Assembly (NCBI RefSeq): GCF_030412265.1
Contig: NZ_JAUHLN010000007.1
Span: 1-64,000 of the forward strand
DNA: 64,000 bases
Direction of reading: 5' to 3'
Source: Fictibacillus terranigra
GTDB taxonomy: Bacteria > Bacillota > Bacilli > Bacillales > Fictibacillaceae
The position numbers were made by a program, and so were the translations under genes. The notes under the pieces are model-generated. The model searched no databases. It was not told where the DNA came from and saw only the letters and a list, made by a program, of their open reading frames with translations. This document shows, piece after piece, positions 38,001-46,348 of the stretch; positions within the stretch are counted from its first letter, which is position 1; each line of letters opens with the position of its first letter.

Positions 38001-38188
38001 TCGATTTCACGAGTGAAGAAGCAGAGGGTAATACACGATTTATTTTATTAACACCGTCTTTAGAGTTGCTTTCACAACAATTGGAATTAAATGATTACCA
38101 AGAATTAAATGGATCGGTATATGTTTATGTGGTAAATCAACATAATATCGTAGAAGAAGTGAAAATGGAACAAATCATTGGAATATAG
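35015..38188 (+). CDS. brxHII: BREX-associated SNF2-type helicase (BrxHII-like)
   Basis: A 1057-residue superfamily 2 helicase/translocase. Walker A is DDPGAGKT (Gly125-Thr129), the DEAH box is at residues 222-225, motif III reads LTATPHKGD, and the second RecA domain has DAGGESINLQ and QRMGRIHRIGQ (about residue 564). The C-terminal third is helical with coiled-coil stretches. This is the BrxHII type found in BREX types 3 and 5 and related to DISARM DrmD; no drmA, drmB or drmC gene is present, so BREX is the better assignment. It starts with TTG after GAGAGGGA. It sits where type 1 clusters carry brxL. Confidence 0.85.
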   Translation: MLKIGEIIKGSFWPEIVEIKHFEEIDDGLFLVESIGRKTNKYYEQYLDRAQLAQLENMQDEESSFNSERLQHYLQYYILKTEDKFSKSRARGNKKIIPLPHQIEAVYSRMLQSPQVRYLLADDPGAGKTIMSGMLIRELTARQAAERILILVPPLVLKQWQEELKDKFGEEFTIVNRSLLNSSSEVNPFESHDKIIASIYWASREEIKAFILKAQFDLVIVDEAHKMAAYTHGVKKRKVNRTKIYQLGESLLRHTEHCLLLTATPHKGDKENFRHLMSLVDHDIFSRLNTGDSIYEKSNPFVIRRLKETMKNFDGTPLFPKRTTTTITFDLSYGERELYEDVTAYAREHFNRAKQNNKPNVAFAMMILQRRLSSSLDAIYLSLKRRKEKLEELLESELTANKSIESFEYDELSIEEQEEIETLVEGETDVIDIEELKLEIEILDGLVYKAEMLVNQDIERKYLELENTLFSPDGLLSKGEKILIFTESKDTLYYLERKLLQHVPEVTKIVGNFSMDQRREQVERFRNDVQIMLATDAGGESINLQFCNQMINYDIPWNPNRLEQRMGRIHRIGQKNEVFIFNLVAKNTREGDVLIRLLNKMEQMRTDLGQDQVYDFIGEVLEENNIDLSHLMEEAISGRENLDDLIAQMEKTLSEEHERLLDLAKQERLDDSSFDLPGARRAYQEISISSMPSRVYGEFVVKQIEETRIKLNISNDGNTVRIDRFPKNIRELIKKRRYSLRTDESLRFTLRPDKQTEQLSILQNDHPLKKLAMELASQELQQVALPICTVKTYVSEPLTLEISRISVVDGTGRELEQELMLLAKRETGEFIQVDPYFLFQKQFELINTVGTEDKSFKKESILQAKKILQSVQMKRDDYLNRKSTYLRRSFDEQMQSLQERVTIYLSDNLNNKNIALINQTYTQIEDLEERSKDRLENIERERSIQLQSIKPITQLHVQPIVSVARVIPKDLLEVVKEYEYQNGRLNIRVKNAFGLVDFTSEEAEGNTRFILLTPSLELLSQQLELNDYQELNGSVYVYVVNQHNIVEEVKMEQIIGI

Positions 38189-38202
38189 TTAGGGAAAATC
38201 AG

Positions 38203-38257
38203 GGCCTGACGCTCAGTCGAGTAAAACGTTAATTCGATGAGGATCAGGCTTCTTTTT
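38203..38257 (+). terminator. Terminator of the helicase gene
   Basis: GCCTGA pairs with TCAGGC across a larger, partly paired loop (CTCAGTCGA/TTCGATGAG), followed by TTCTTTTT. Confidence 0.65.
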
Positions 38258-38533
38258 CTGGAAGGGTCTATGCCCATCTCACTATTCAAGCTGCGTTGAA
38301 TGCATTTTGCAGATAATAAACAATGAAAACCTACCTCTATCCAAATATTGGAGATGAAACTGATAGTTGATTTAGAGGATGATCCTCCTTGATAAGTGCT
38401 AACATTTTGCTAACGTCTTCCCATAAAAAACGGTAAATCAACGTTAAAGATGTTACAGTAGGCAACATCCAAATCATTGATTTACCGCGCTTTTTGCACC
38501 TCTTGTTAACGATATTACACTCTCAAAGCTTAC
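38258..38533. other. Right end of the island, no gene seen
   Basis: About 275 bases without a supported gene. It contains TTTTGCTAACGTC (from 38405) with a following GTAAATCAACGTTAAA; similar wording, TTTTGCTAACGTCATCCC with CCCCGTTAAATAAAAGG, occurs at the left end near 17188-17235. These may be remnants of integrase arm sites, but the match is short. Confidence 0.4.
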
Positions 38534-38550
38534 GGGCGGCATGATGTAAT
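38534..38550 (+). repeat. Right attachment repeat of the island
   Basis: An exact second copy of GGGCGGCATGATGTAAT, the groEL terminal sequence, here outside any groEL gene. It marks the right boundary of the 22.3-kb island. Confidence 0.85.
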
Positions 38551-38583
38551 TTAGCTTTTAGAATCTTTATATATCAAGGTTTT

Positions 38584-38823
38584 AAAGGTGGAAACATCAT
38601 TTTAGGTGCCGAAAAGGTGCCCGAACTTTTCCAAACAAAAAGTGGAAACCACTTTGAATTGAATAAAATGGAAGCAGACCATATTACCCCGTGGCATGAA
38701 GGTGGTAAAACCACTGCTGAGAATTGCCAATTGCTATGCATAGAAGTTGGAGAAAATCAGGAAAATAAAAAATGCCTATGGACATTCTTGTGCTTTAGCG
38801 AAACAGACGGTCAGGATATGTAG
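38584..38823 (+). pseudogene. HNH endonuclease fragment
   Basis: The frame starting near 38584 reads ILGAEKVPELFQTKSGNHFE, then MEADHITPWHEGGKTTAENC and QLLC. DHITPW..GGKTT..NCQLLC is the core of a bacterial HNH nuclease. The expected continuation (a second Cys pair with N-x-K) is replaced by an unrelated tail, and the N-terminal part is missing, so I call it a broken remnant. A GTG at 38617 is the only possible start for a short product of 68 residues. Confidence 0.65.
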
Positions 38824-39107
38824 GATTATTTAAAAAATGACCACTCCTCTATAACAAGGAAGGGGTCATTATGTTTTAAAACAAAAATATAGACTTTTTG
38901 CTCAAAAGAAACAATGTTCTTTCGTAATGTACGGTGAACCGTACCATAAATAAGGGTAAACTCCTCTAAGCATGTTTACTAATTATCCCCAGGACTATTC
39001 AAAGAAAAAATCACATGCTGTTTTGGTGTTACAGAATATAAAAAGGGTGATACGAAGCGTCTTTACTATCTCGGGCTGATAAAGCTTCATACATATCAGA
39101 AGAAAAC

Positions 39108-39124
39108 GGGCGGAATCACGTAAT
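39108..39124 (+). repeat. Degenerate third att-like sequence
   Basis: GGGCGGAATCACGTAAT matches the 17-bp attachment repeat at 14 of 17 positions. It lies 574 bases beyond the right repeat. The stretch 38551-39107 between them holds the HNH fragment and otherwise nothing recognisable, so it may be the remains of an older insertion at the same site. Confidence 0.45.
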
Positions 39125-39137
39125 CTAAACAAAAAGC

Positions 39138-39165
39138 GGCTATCGAAAAAAGATAGCCCTTTTTG
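39138..39165. terminator. Bidirectional terminator before the SDR gene
   Basis: GGCTATC (39138-39144) pairs with GATAGCC (39152-39158), flanked by AAAAAG and CTTTTTG. It can end the SDR transcript on the minus strand and anything coming from the left. Confidence 0.8.
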
Positions 39166-39196
39166 TTTGAATTTTTTTCTTAAGAATTAGCTTAAT

Positions 39197-39997
39197 TTAT
39201 ATACTCGCAACCGAACCGCCATCAACTCGAAGGTTTACACCATTAATAAAGGAAGCCTGTTCGGAAGCAAGATAAACAACAGCAGACGCTGCTTCATCAA
39301 CTGTTCCAGGCCGTTTTACTTCTACATGTGGACGGTTTTCCCTTAAAAATTGTTGAGTAGCTTCTTCATAGGTTATATTCAGCTGCTTCGCATTATCTTT
39401 TAACAGATTTTCCAGCATGGGTGTCATGATAAATGCTGGGGACACAGTATTCACCAGAATTCCCTGTGCGGCATACGCCTTTGATAAGCTCTTTGAAAAA
39501 TTGATAATTGCTGCCTTTGAAGCATTATAATGAGGCATAAACGAATCAGGCTGAAGCCCTGATTCCGATGAAATATTAATGATGCGTCCAAATCCGGCTT
39601 TTTTCATAAAAGGAATAACTGCTTTGGTTACGCGGACAGTCCCAAATACATTCACATCAAATATATGCTGCCAGGCCTCTATATCCAATGTTTCAAAATC
39701 ATCAAATCCACTGGCTATTCCTGCATTATTTACGAGTATATCGCATGATTTGAAGCGGTCGATCGCAGAGGAGACCAGATCTTCCACATCAGATTGTTTC
39801 GTTAAATCCGCCTGAACGGCAAGCACATTGCCTCCCAGCTTTTCAATTTCCGCTGCTGTTTCTTTTAGTGCTTCTTCACCACGGCCACAAATTACAACAT
39901 TGGTGCCTTCCTTGGCAAACGCGACGGCAATTGCTTTTCCAATACCTTTACTGCCTCCTGTCACGAGTGCCGTTTTACCTTTTAATCCCAGGTTCAC
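39197..39997 (-). CDS. SDR family NAD(P)-dependent oxidoreductase
   Basis: A 266-residue classical short-chain dehydrogenase/reductase. The cofactor-binding TGGSKGIG (residues 13-20), structural NNAG (90-93), catalytic Ser in NISS, and Tyr157/Lys161 in YNASK are all present, so it should be active. The substrate is unknown. It starts with GTG after AAAGGATTGG. No operon partner is close: the next gene upstream on the same strand is 340 bases away. Confidence 0.9.
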   Translation of the reverse strand: MNLGLKGKTALVTGGSKGIGKAIAVAFAKEGTNVVICGRGEEALKETAAEIEKLGGNVLAVQADLTKQSDVEDLVSSAIDRFKSCDILVNNAGIASGFDDFETLDIEAWQHIFDVNVFGTVRVTKAVIPFMKKAGFGRIINISSESGLQPDSFMPHYNASKAAIINFSKSLSKAYAAQGILVNTVSPAFIMTPMLENLLKDNAKQLNITYEEATQQFLRENRPHVEVKRPGTVDEAASAVVYLASEQASFINGVNLRVDGGSVASI

Positions 39998-40334
39998 TTT
40001 ACATCCAATCCTTTCTATGGGCGTCTATTGTTGATTATATATTAACAATATCTTCTAGTCATAAATAAATGAACGATGGCTGATTTTCAGCTCTAATACT
40101 CAATGAAAGCAGGGAAACCACTAAGAGGGTTTCCCTTTAAAAGTTCTTTATTTCAACTCCAGAACGGAAGGTAAATGGTTTAAAAGCAGCTTCATATTTT
40201 GGATTCATCTTTTTTTCTCGTTTTGTTTACATCAAGTTGGTTAAAGGGTTTGCTATTTAGCAAATGGATAACATAGACTGAAAAATTTATAGAGATACAT
40301 TAAAAGCTTGCCATAAGGATCGGCCAGTTTTGAC
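39998..40334. other. Spacer with two inverted repeats
   Basis: No gene is supported. AGGGAAACC..GGTTTCCCT (about 40112-40136) is a clear hairpin with a short T run to its right, and TTTGCTA/TAGCAAA (40249-40264) is a smaller one. Either could terminate the luciferase-like gene that ends at 40335. Confidence 0.5.
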
Positions 40335-41360
40335 CTATTTTAGCTGAGTAATTTCTGCCAATATTTCATAGGAATGGAGGCGTGCCTTATGATCGTAAAC
40401 CTGGGCGATTGCCATGATTTCATCAGCTTGACTTTCATCCAGAAACTTTTCCAGCTTTCCTTTCACGATTTGAGGACTGCCGACAATCGAAGTTCCTAAT
40501 TGATTCTCAAGGGCAGCTATTTCATAGTCGCTCGCTATATCATTAATATTATCCACTGGCGGCGGCAATGGGACTTCCTTTCCGCGCATCAAATTCAAGA
40601 ACTGCTGCTGCAGTGTTGTAGCGAGCCGCTCTGCTTCTTGATCTGTGTCGGCTGCAATGATGTTTAGCCCTACCATTGCATGCGGCTTGTCCAATACTTT
40701 AGAAGGCTTAAACGAACGGCGGTACAGCTGGATAGCCGGAAGTGTGTTATGCGGCGAGAAATGGCTCGCAAATGCAAACGGCAGTCCAAGCTCTCCTGCC
40801 AGCTGGGCACTGTATCCGCTTGAACCTAACAGCCAAATAGGTATGTTTAATCCCTCACCCGGAATTGCTTTAACATGACTATATCCTTGTGCAAGGGAAG
40901 GGTCAAAATAATTCCGGAGTTCAGCCAGCTGCTCAGGGAAATCTTCTCCTGAACTTCTCAAGTCACGTCTTAGTGCATGTGCGGTAAGCTGATCAGTGCC
41001 TGGTGCACGGCCCAAGCCAAGATCAATACGTCCTGGATATAACGATTCCAGAGTACCAAATTGCTCAGCAATAACAAGAGGTGCATGATTCGGCAGCATA
41101 ATGCCGCCTGAACCTACCCGGATTTTTGATGTACCTGCTGCAACATGGGAAATCACTACCGATGTTGCAGAGCTGGCGATAAATGGCATATTATGATGCT
41201 CAGCGAGCCAATATCGGTTATACCCCAGCTTTTCAGCGAGCCGGGCCAGCTCCAAAGTATTGCGAAAAGAATCAGCCGGCGTACTTCCATCTGCAATAGG
41301 AGAGAGATCCAGGACCGAGAATGGAATATCCGTAATTTGTTTTATATCATTTTCAGGCAT
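40335..41360 (-). CDS. LLM class flavin-dependent oxidoreductase (first paralogue)
   Basis: A 341-residue bacterial-luciferase-like monooxygenase, expected to use FMNH2 from a partner reductase. Family blocks are [28 protein letters not shown], the flavin-side [19 protein letters not shown] and [11 protein letters not shown]. This belongs to the MsnO8-like single-subunit group. It is clearly paralogous to the gene ending at 41518. The substrate cannot be inferred. It starts at ATG 41360 with a weak AGAAGATGAG site. Confidence 0.9.
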   Translation of the reverse strand: MPENDIKQITDIPFSVLDLSPIADGSTPADSFRNTLELARLAEKLGYNRYWLAEHHNMPFIASSATSVVISHVAAGTSKIRVGSGGIMLPNHAPLVIAEQFGTLESLYPGRIDLGLGRAPGTDQLTAHALRRDLRSSGEDFPEQLAELRNYFDPSLAQGYSHVKAIPGEGLNIPIWLLGSSGYSAQLAGELGLPFAFASHFSPHNTLPAIQLYRRSFKPSKVLDKPHAMVGLNIIAADTDQEAERLATTLQQQFLNLMRGKEVPLPPPVDNINDIASDYEIAALENQLGTSIVGSPQIVKGKLEKFLDESQADEIMAIAQVYDHKARLHSYEILAEITQLK

Positions 41361-41517
41361 ATGCTCATCTTCTTTCTTTAAAAATTTCGGTTCAAACCTA
41401 TAAAAGAATTTACAGGTTGTTTTTCTTTGTCTTCTTTTACTGTTTCAATCTAAATCACATTAATTTAACTGATTTAATATCTGCATAAAATACATCTTTT
41501 ATTAGACTAGACACTGT

Positions 41518-42525
41518 TTAAATTACCGCAGCCTGAGCCAAAATTTCATAAGAGCGCAGCCGTGCCTTATGATCAAAAATCTCTGTATGAGCCATGATTT
41601 CATCAGCATCAGTCTTTTCTATTAACTCATGGAGCTGCTGCTTCACACCTGCAAGGTCCCCGATGATGGAAGTGAAAAGCTGTTCTTCAACCGCCCTGCG
41701 TTCAGTATCGTTCCAAAGCTCGTCCATATTATCAACAGGGGGCAAAATTGGCGAAGGCTGTCCGCGGGTTAACAAAAGAAATTTTTGATACATCGAAGTG
41801 GCAAGCCTTTGTGCCTCCTGTTTCTCATCAGCAGCCACCACTTGAACAGCTAACAGTACATAAGGCTCCTTCAAAAATTGAGACGGACGAAAATAATCCC
41901 GGTACAGTTTTATGGCCTCCATCATGTTACCTGGAGCAAAATGTCCCGCGAAAGAGAATGGTAACCCAAGTATTCCAGCCAATTGTGCACTATATAACCC
42001 TGAACCTAATAGCCAGATTGGCACATTTGTTTTTTCGCCGGGAATGGCGTGAAAGCTAAATGAACCATTCTTAGTGGCTGTTCCTGTACCATAAAGATAT
42101 GCGATAAGCTCCTCAAGCCGGGCATCAAATTCAGGTTCACCGGCAACCCGCTGCCGCAATACATTTGCTGTATATTGGTCGGTGCCAGGTGCCCGCCCCA
42201 ATCCAAGGTCGATCCGGCCAGGGAAGAGGGTTTCTAATGTACCAAATTGCTCAGCCACGGAAAGAGGAGAATAATGGGAAAGCAGCATTGCGCCTGATCC
42301 AATACGCATTTTTTCCGTGACAGAGGCTACTCGTCCAATTACGATCGGGGATGCTGAACTCGCCATTCCTGCCCAATTATGATGTTCAGCAAGCCAAAAC
42401 CGTTTATATCCCCACTGCTCTGTTTTCTTTGCTAGATCAAGCGTATTTTGAAGGGAAAGTTCGGCTGATCCTCCCTCGACAATTGGGGAGGGATCTAGTA
42501 CTGAAAGTTCTATTTTCTTTGTCAT
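41518..42525 (-). CDS. LLM class flavin-dependent oxidoreductase (second paralogue)
   Basis: A 335-residue luciferase-like protein with the same signature series as its neighbour: LSVLDPSPIVEGGSAELSL, FWLAEHHNW, AMLLSHYSPLSVAEQFG and [11 protein letters not shown]. The shared blocks at the same spacing indicate a local duplication followed by divergence. A GGAGGAAG site precedes ATG 42525. It lies 32 bases after the third LLM gene and probably shares its transcript. Confidence 0.9.
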   Translation of the reverse strand: MTKKIELSVLDPSPIVEGGSAELSLQNTLDLAKKTEQWGYKRFWLAEHHNWAGMASSASPIVIGRVASVTEKMRIGSGAMLLSHYSPLSVAEQFGTLETLFPGRIDLGLGRAPGTDQYTANVLRQRVAGEPEFDARLEELIAYLYGTGTATKNGSFSFHAIPGEKTNVPIWLLGSGLYSAQLAGILGLPFSFAGHFAPGNMMEAIKLYRDYFRPSQFLKEPYVLLAVQVVAADEKQEAQRLATSMYQKFLLLTRGQPSPILPPVDNMDELWNDTERRAVEEQLFTSIIGDLAGVKQQLHELIEKTDADEIMAHTEIFDHKARLRSYEILAQAAVI

Positions 42526-42557
42526 AATTCTTCCTCCTTTATATACAATTTAATTTT

Positions 42558-43511
42558 TTAAAGCTGGCCTGTACCTTTATGGGTTGGAAAGGAGGGTAAA
42601 ACAAATTCTCCAAGTTCCTGGATTACTTCCTCTGGAGGGCGCTTGGAAAAATACAGAACAAACGCCAAATGGTTGACCCCAATCGCTTGAAATTGATGAA
42701 GTAGATCAACTAAACGGTTTCTTCCCACGGAATAGCCTAAGGGTATGGGGACAGGCATTTCATCGGGATTTTCCGATAAATCGATGAACAAGCTTTGAGA
42801 GAAGGGTTTAAAATCTCCTTCAGTTAAAGCACGATAATCCTGGATAAGCTGCGCCTGTTGAATAATGCTTCTAGGGTATTGAAGCCACCCATCCCCATTC
42901 CTGGCTATCCAATGGATAGACTGATTGCTAAATCCAGTCACCATGGTCGGAATCGAAGATACAGGCTTTGGGATTAACCTCATATTTGTACCATCGATCA
43001 GCCCGGCCTGGCTGTGGATTGTCGGCTGATCCTCTTTTAACAGCCGGTCGAGAATTTCGAAATTTTCTTTAAATAACGGACCGCTTTCTTGCTTAGATAT
43101 CCCTAAAGCTGTAAAGTCTTTTTCCCTGTCCCCTGAGGCAACTCCCATAATCAATCGACCTGGAAACAATTGATCGATTGATGCCGCTTCCTTGGCTACC
43201 CTGACGGGGTGGCGCAAAGGGAGAACTACACTTCCTGTCACTAAGGCAATGTGCTTCGTGTAGGCAGCAAGATACGTCAAATAAATCCATAAATCGTATT
43301 TTTGGCCGTTATCATCAATATTCAAATTCTGCATCGTAATATCACGGAGCCATAATGAAGCGAAGCCATATTCCTCAATTTTACGGGCAAGCTCCAGCTG
43401 ATTCTCCATAATCGGATTTTTAGACATCCTGGCAGTCGGGAGGACAAATCCAAGTGTCATTTTGTCTTTCTGGTACATGCTGTTATAGGCACGATGATTT
43501 TGAAAACTCAC
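42558..43511 (-). CDS. LLM class oxidoreductase, TIGR03571-like
   Basis: A 317-residue luciferase-like protein of a different subfamily from the two paralogues downstream. Visible blocks are MTLGFVLPTARMSKNP, FASLWLRDITMQ, ALVTGSVVLPLRHPVRVAKE and LFPGRLIMGVASGDREKD; the last is diagnostic for LLM proteins. It starts with GTG after AAGGAGG and lies 20 bases downstream of the ArsR gene, in the same operon. Confidence 0.87.
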   Translation of the reverse strand: MSFQNHRAYNSMYQKDKMTLGFVLPTARMSKNPIMENQLELARKIEEYGFASLWLRDITMQNLNIDDNGQKYDLWIYLTYLAAYTKHIALVTGSVVLPLRHPVRVAKEAASIDQLFPGRLIMGVASGDREKDFTALGISKQESGPLFKENFEILDRLLKEDQPTIHSQAGLIDGTNMRLIPKPVSSIPTMVTGFSNQSIHWIARNGDGWLQYPRSIIQQAQLIQDYRALTEGDFKPFSQSLFIDLSENPDEMPVPIPLGYSVGRNRLVDLLHQFQAIGVNHLAFVLYFSKRPPEEVIQELGEFVLPSFPTHKGTGQL

Positions 43512-43531
43512 TCTTGGTCCTCCTTAAAAGA

Positions 43532-43855
43532 CTATATTTTTAAGCCTATATACTTTTCAAACTGTTTAATGGTCTCCTCATTGCGTCGATAATAAGTCCA
43601 TTGTCCGATTCGTTTCATTTCCACCAGCCCGCTTTGCAATAGGATAGACAAATACTGGGAGGTAGTGGATTGTGATAGTCCTACTTTGCTGCGAATATCA
43701 CTAACACAAACCCCGCCATCAAAGCCTTTTTCTTTGATGACATGGGCCTGCGGGGAAAAATTATTATCAGGTTCTTTCAACATTTGCAGAATATTTACTC
43801 TTATTTGATTTGACAGAGCCTTGAAAATTTCAACTGCCTGTTCGTCATTTATCAT
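43532..43855 (-). CDS. ArsR family transcriptional regulator
   Basis: A 107-residue winged-helix regulator: FKALSNQIRVNILQML, a recognition helix region GLSQSTTSQYLSILLQSGLV and the wing RIGQWTYYRRN. A single Cys (CVSDIR) precedes the recognition helix; there is no CxC metal-binding pair, so metal sensing is not indicated. It is the first gene of the LLM operon and probably its autoregulator. I start at ATG 43855, seven bases after GGGAG; a TTG at 43873 would add six residues. Confidence 0.85.
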   Translation of the reverse strand: MINDEQAVEIFKALSNQIRVNILQMLKEPDNNFSPQAHVIKEKGFDGGVCVSDIRSKVGLSQSTTSQYLSILLQSGLVEMKRIGQWTYYRRNEETIKQFEKYIGLKI

Positions 43856-43873
43856 ATTTGACTCCCGATTCAA

Positions 43874-44380
43874 CGGTGCCCGCCCCTTTCTGATCTTATT
43901 AAAATCTATTTTGCTTGGAATGCGTATAAACTAATCGAACAAAAGGATATTGATAATTTGCGATATCTCTATATTATTTTCCTTTATACCCAAAATCAAA
44001 TTTTATGCTTTAGACAGCGCTAGGAAACGGCTTTAAAGGAACTACACAAATTAGCTTAGAGAACAGGTGGCGGAGAGATGAGGATTATTTTGCCCATCTT
44101 TTAAATGGTCTGGGTTGGTATATAGCTTGGGAAAATCAAGACTTTAGAAGGGGATAGGTGAAGAAACTTCTGATGATGATGTTATAGATGACGATACAAT
44201 TTCTATGGATTCTGTTACTGCCTAGATAGGATTTACGTGTTGTGCTGAGTTTGAAGCGCAGTATCTAGTTTTGGGCGGTTTATGTAATGTGTTGTAAGGT
44301 GCGCTTCAGCTTTCCCCCTTATCCAAAAGGGAAGTATCATTTACTATTTTTGGATAAGGGGTGTTTTGTCTATTACTTCC
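43874..44380. other. Spacer with a terminator and a coding relic
   Basis: Between 44090 and 44223 shifted frames give GWYIAWENQDFRR and then an acidic tail ETSDDDVIDDDTISMDSVTA before a stop, interrupted by stops; I take it as a gene relic of unknown family. A strong hairpin, CCCCTTATCCAAAA with TTTTGGATAAGGGG (44315-44361), followed by TGTTTTG, ends the spacer and can serve the gene to its right on the minus strand. Confidence 0.5.
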
Positions 44381-45553
44381 CTAGTTTTCATCAAAAGCTT
44401 CCGGAATCATCGTAAAGCCTTCGATGACCGTATCTTCTTCCACTTCGATCATCAGGTAGCGCTTGCCGCTGAGATGAACTTGTTTGACGTACTTCAAATC
44501 CTGTGGACTAATCGAAATGTTAGCTATTTTCGTGTTGATTTTAATCGATTTTGAAGTATATTTCGGTACGACGCTGCTTGCTTTTATCTCATATTTGTCA
44601 TCATCAATCACATTTTTGAAGGCGGATTCTACCTTTTCCGCACTTATGTCTTCAATGCCGCTCATCTTTAATACCCGTTCGACGTCCTTGGAGTCTAATT
44701 TCGGGTGTTCTTCCTCTTCATTCTCTTCGATCATACGGTTAATTTCTTCATATACATTTGAGAGTGTGGAAGTATTTAATTGATCTCTTGTTACGTCTTT
44801 AATAATTTCTTCAAAAACGGTTTTATCATCCTTTGCAGTCATCGTCTCTTCGCCGTTTAAAACTTGGTCTATGAATTCATGATCAGGCTCATGGACTTTT
44901 CCCGCCGAATAGAGAATGTGGTTGACATCTGCTGCATTATCGGTAAAACAAGGAAACAGAAAGCCAGCGATTGGCGTATTGAGGTTGATAATGGGGTCAA
45001 CAACAAAATTGTATTTGAACTGTTTTTCAACATAGTCAAAAAGCAGTTCTTTTTTTGGTTCTTGAGTATTATTGATACTGCACAGAATAAAGGGATGAGA
45101 GTATACGGTATCACGTTCACTTTCTTCAGAATCTCCATTTCGGCGTCTCGTTGGCTTAAAATATTCTCCACGAATGAATGTAATGACAATATCCATCTCA
45201 TATTGCCGGTTTAAAAGCATTTTACCTACCATCTGAAGCATTCGCTCTTTCCAGTCTTCCACATCAGTGCTGAGTAATCCTTGATGCAGAATGAGCTGAC
45301 TGTTATTGTCAGCATCCCTTTGAAATTTTAGTTCAAAGAGCTTCTCATCTAAATTTCCGCCAAGTAATTTTTTAAAGTTATTCATAAATAACTCCTGCTG
45401 GTCTGGGTCGAGCATTTCAAAAGGTTGATTCTGGTGATGATAAACCTCACTTGATTCCTTCATAATATAGACATTAAAAATTTGAGTGATTTTGAGTAAA
45501 TCATTATCTTTTTTAAATTGTTTTCGAATCTGTGCTATATCTTTTTTGTTCAT
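44381..45553 (-). CDS. DUF4317 family protein
   Basis: A soluble protein of about 390 residues beginning MNKKDIAQIRKQFKKDNDLL, followed by IFNVYIMKESSEVYHH, QPFEMLDPDQQELF and LDEKLFELKFQR, the conserved opening of the DUF4317 family of Firmicutes. The middle contains NEEEEHPKLDSKDVERVL, an acidic linker. The function is unknown. I use ATG 45553, 11 bases after AGGAG; the GTG at 45565 abuts that site. It is flanked by a terminator on the left and stands alone. Confidence 0.85.
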   Translation of the reverse strand: MNKKDIAQIRKQFKKDNDLLKITQIFNVYIMKESSEVYHHQNQPFEMLDPDQQELFMNNFKKLLGGNLDEKLFELKFQRDADNNSQLILHQGLLSTDVEDWKERMLQMVGKMLLNRQYEMDIVITFIRGEYFKPTRRRNGDSEESERDTVYSHPFILCSINNTQEPKKELLFDYVEKQFKYNFVVDPIINLNTPIAGFLFPCFTDNAADVNHILYSAGKVHEPDHEFIDQVLNGEETMTAKDDKTVFEEIIKDVTRDQLNTSTLSNVYEEINRMIEENEEEEHPKLDSKDVERVLKMSGIEDISAEKVESAFKNVIDDDKYEIKASSVVPKYTSKSIKINTKIANISISPQDLKYVKQVHLSGKRYLMIEVEEDTVIEGFTMIPEAFDEN

Positions 45554-45740
45554 GCTTACATACACTCCTAAGTTGCCCTGATTTGTAAAGTTGAAGGCAG
45601 AAAGTCTCGCCGCCTTGAGTTTGAAGCAGCATTTATTCTAACATAAGTTGTTTTATTGCTAAGGCGAAGTTAAGTGTGACGAACAACTCCTGGTTTTGAA
45701 CCTTCTGTATCGTTTACTGAACTGGATGGAAATCGTTTTA

Positions 45741-45793
45741 CAAAAAACACCCCATAAAGCAGTCTTTTTTCAAAGTAACTGCTCTATAGGGTT
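45741..45793 (-). terminator. Terminator of the ECF S-component gene
   Basis: On the minus strand AACCCTATAGAGCAGT pairs imperfectly with ACTGCTTTATGGGGT and runs into GTTTTTTG, about 30 bases after the stop. Confidence 0.8.
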
Positions 45794-45823
45794 CCTTCGC
45801 TGCGAAATGAGCAACTCCTATAT

Positions 45824-46348
45824 CTATATAGCTCTTTGCTTTATGCGTGTTACAAGTGGTACTACAATTATACCGGCTATTACCACCTGCATAAAATTTC
45901 CGGGGATTGATCCGAAAGGCTGGATCCAGTTGCTGTAAAGGATAACTTCTGCAAAATAGTAGCCGATGATTTTAATGATAAGGGCTGCGGCGACTGCCAT
46001 TGAGTTTACAGCCACTCTTTTGCCGGGTACCTTTTCGGATATGAGTCCGGCTAAAAAACCCATTGCTCCTACTATAAAGAATGTAAACGGTGCCCACACT
46101 GTCCATCCGGAGATCAAATCAAATAAGGCCATTCCGAAGGCGCCTGCAATGGCTCCTGTTTTTTTGCCGAAAACAAAAGCTGCAATAAATAGAGGAACGT
46201 TACCCAGATGGATTAATCCTCCGTTACCCATAATCGGGAGTTTTATATTAATGAACATGGTAGCTACAAGGGTCAATGCGATGAAAAGTGCATTGATGAC
46301 TAATGCTTTTGTTTTCGTCGTTTCTATCGATGAGAATGATGTATTCAC
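45824..46348 (-). CDS. ECF transporter S component
   Basis: A 174-residue membrane protein with five to six helices, the substrate-binding subunit of an energy-coupling-factor vitamin importer. The core LIHLGNVPLFIAAFVFGKKT and GAFGMALFDLISGW is typical of the Pfam ECF-ribofla_trS-like group. The general energizing module (EcfAA'T) is not nearby and would be shared, as in other Bacillaceae. The substrate is not evident: I looked for a known vitamin riboswitch in the 290 bases upstream and saw none. Confidence 0.8.
   Translation of the reverse strand: MNTSFSSIETTKTKALVINALFIALTLVATMFINIKLPIMGNGGLIHLGNVPLFIAAFVFGKKTGAIAGAFGMALFDLISGWTVWAPFTFFIVGAMGFLAGLISEKVPGKRVAVNSMAVAAALIIKIIGYYFAEVILYSNWIQPFGSIPGNFMQVVIAGIIVVPLVTRIKQRAI

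Noticed and set aside
35015-38188. DISARM system based on the DrmD-like helicase
   Set aside because: No drmA, drmB, drmC or DISARM methylase is present. The helicase directly follows pglZ in a BREX cluster, and BrxHII has the same motifs.
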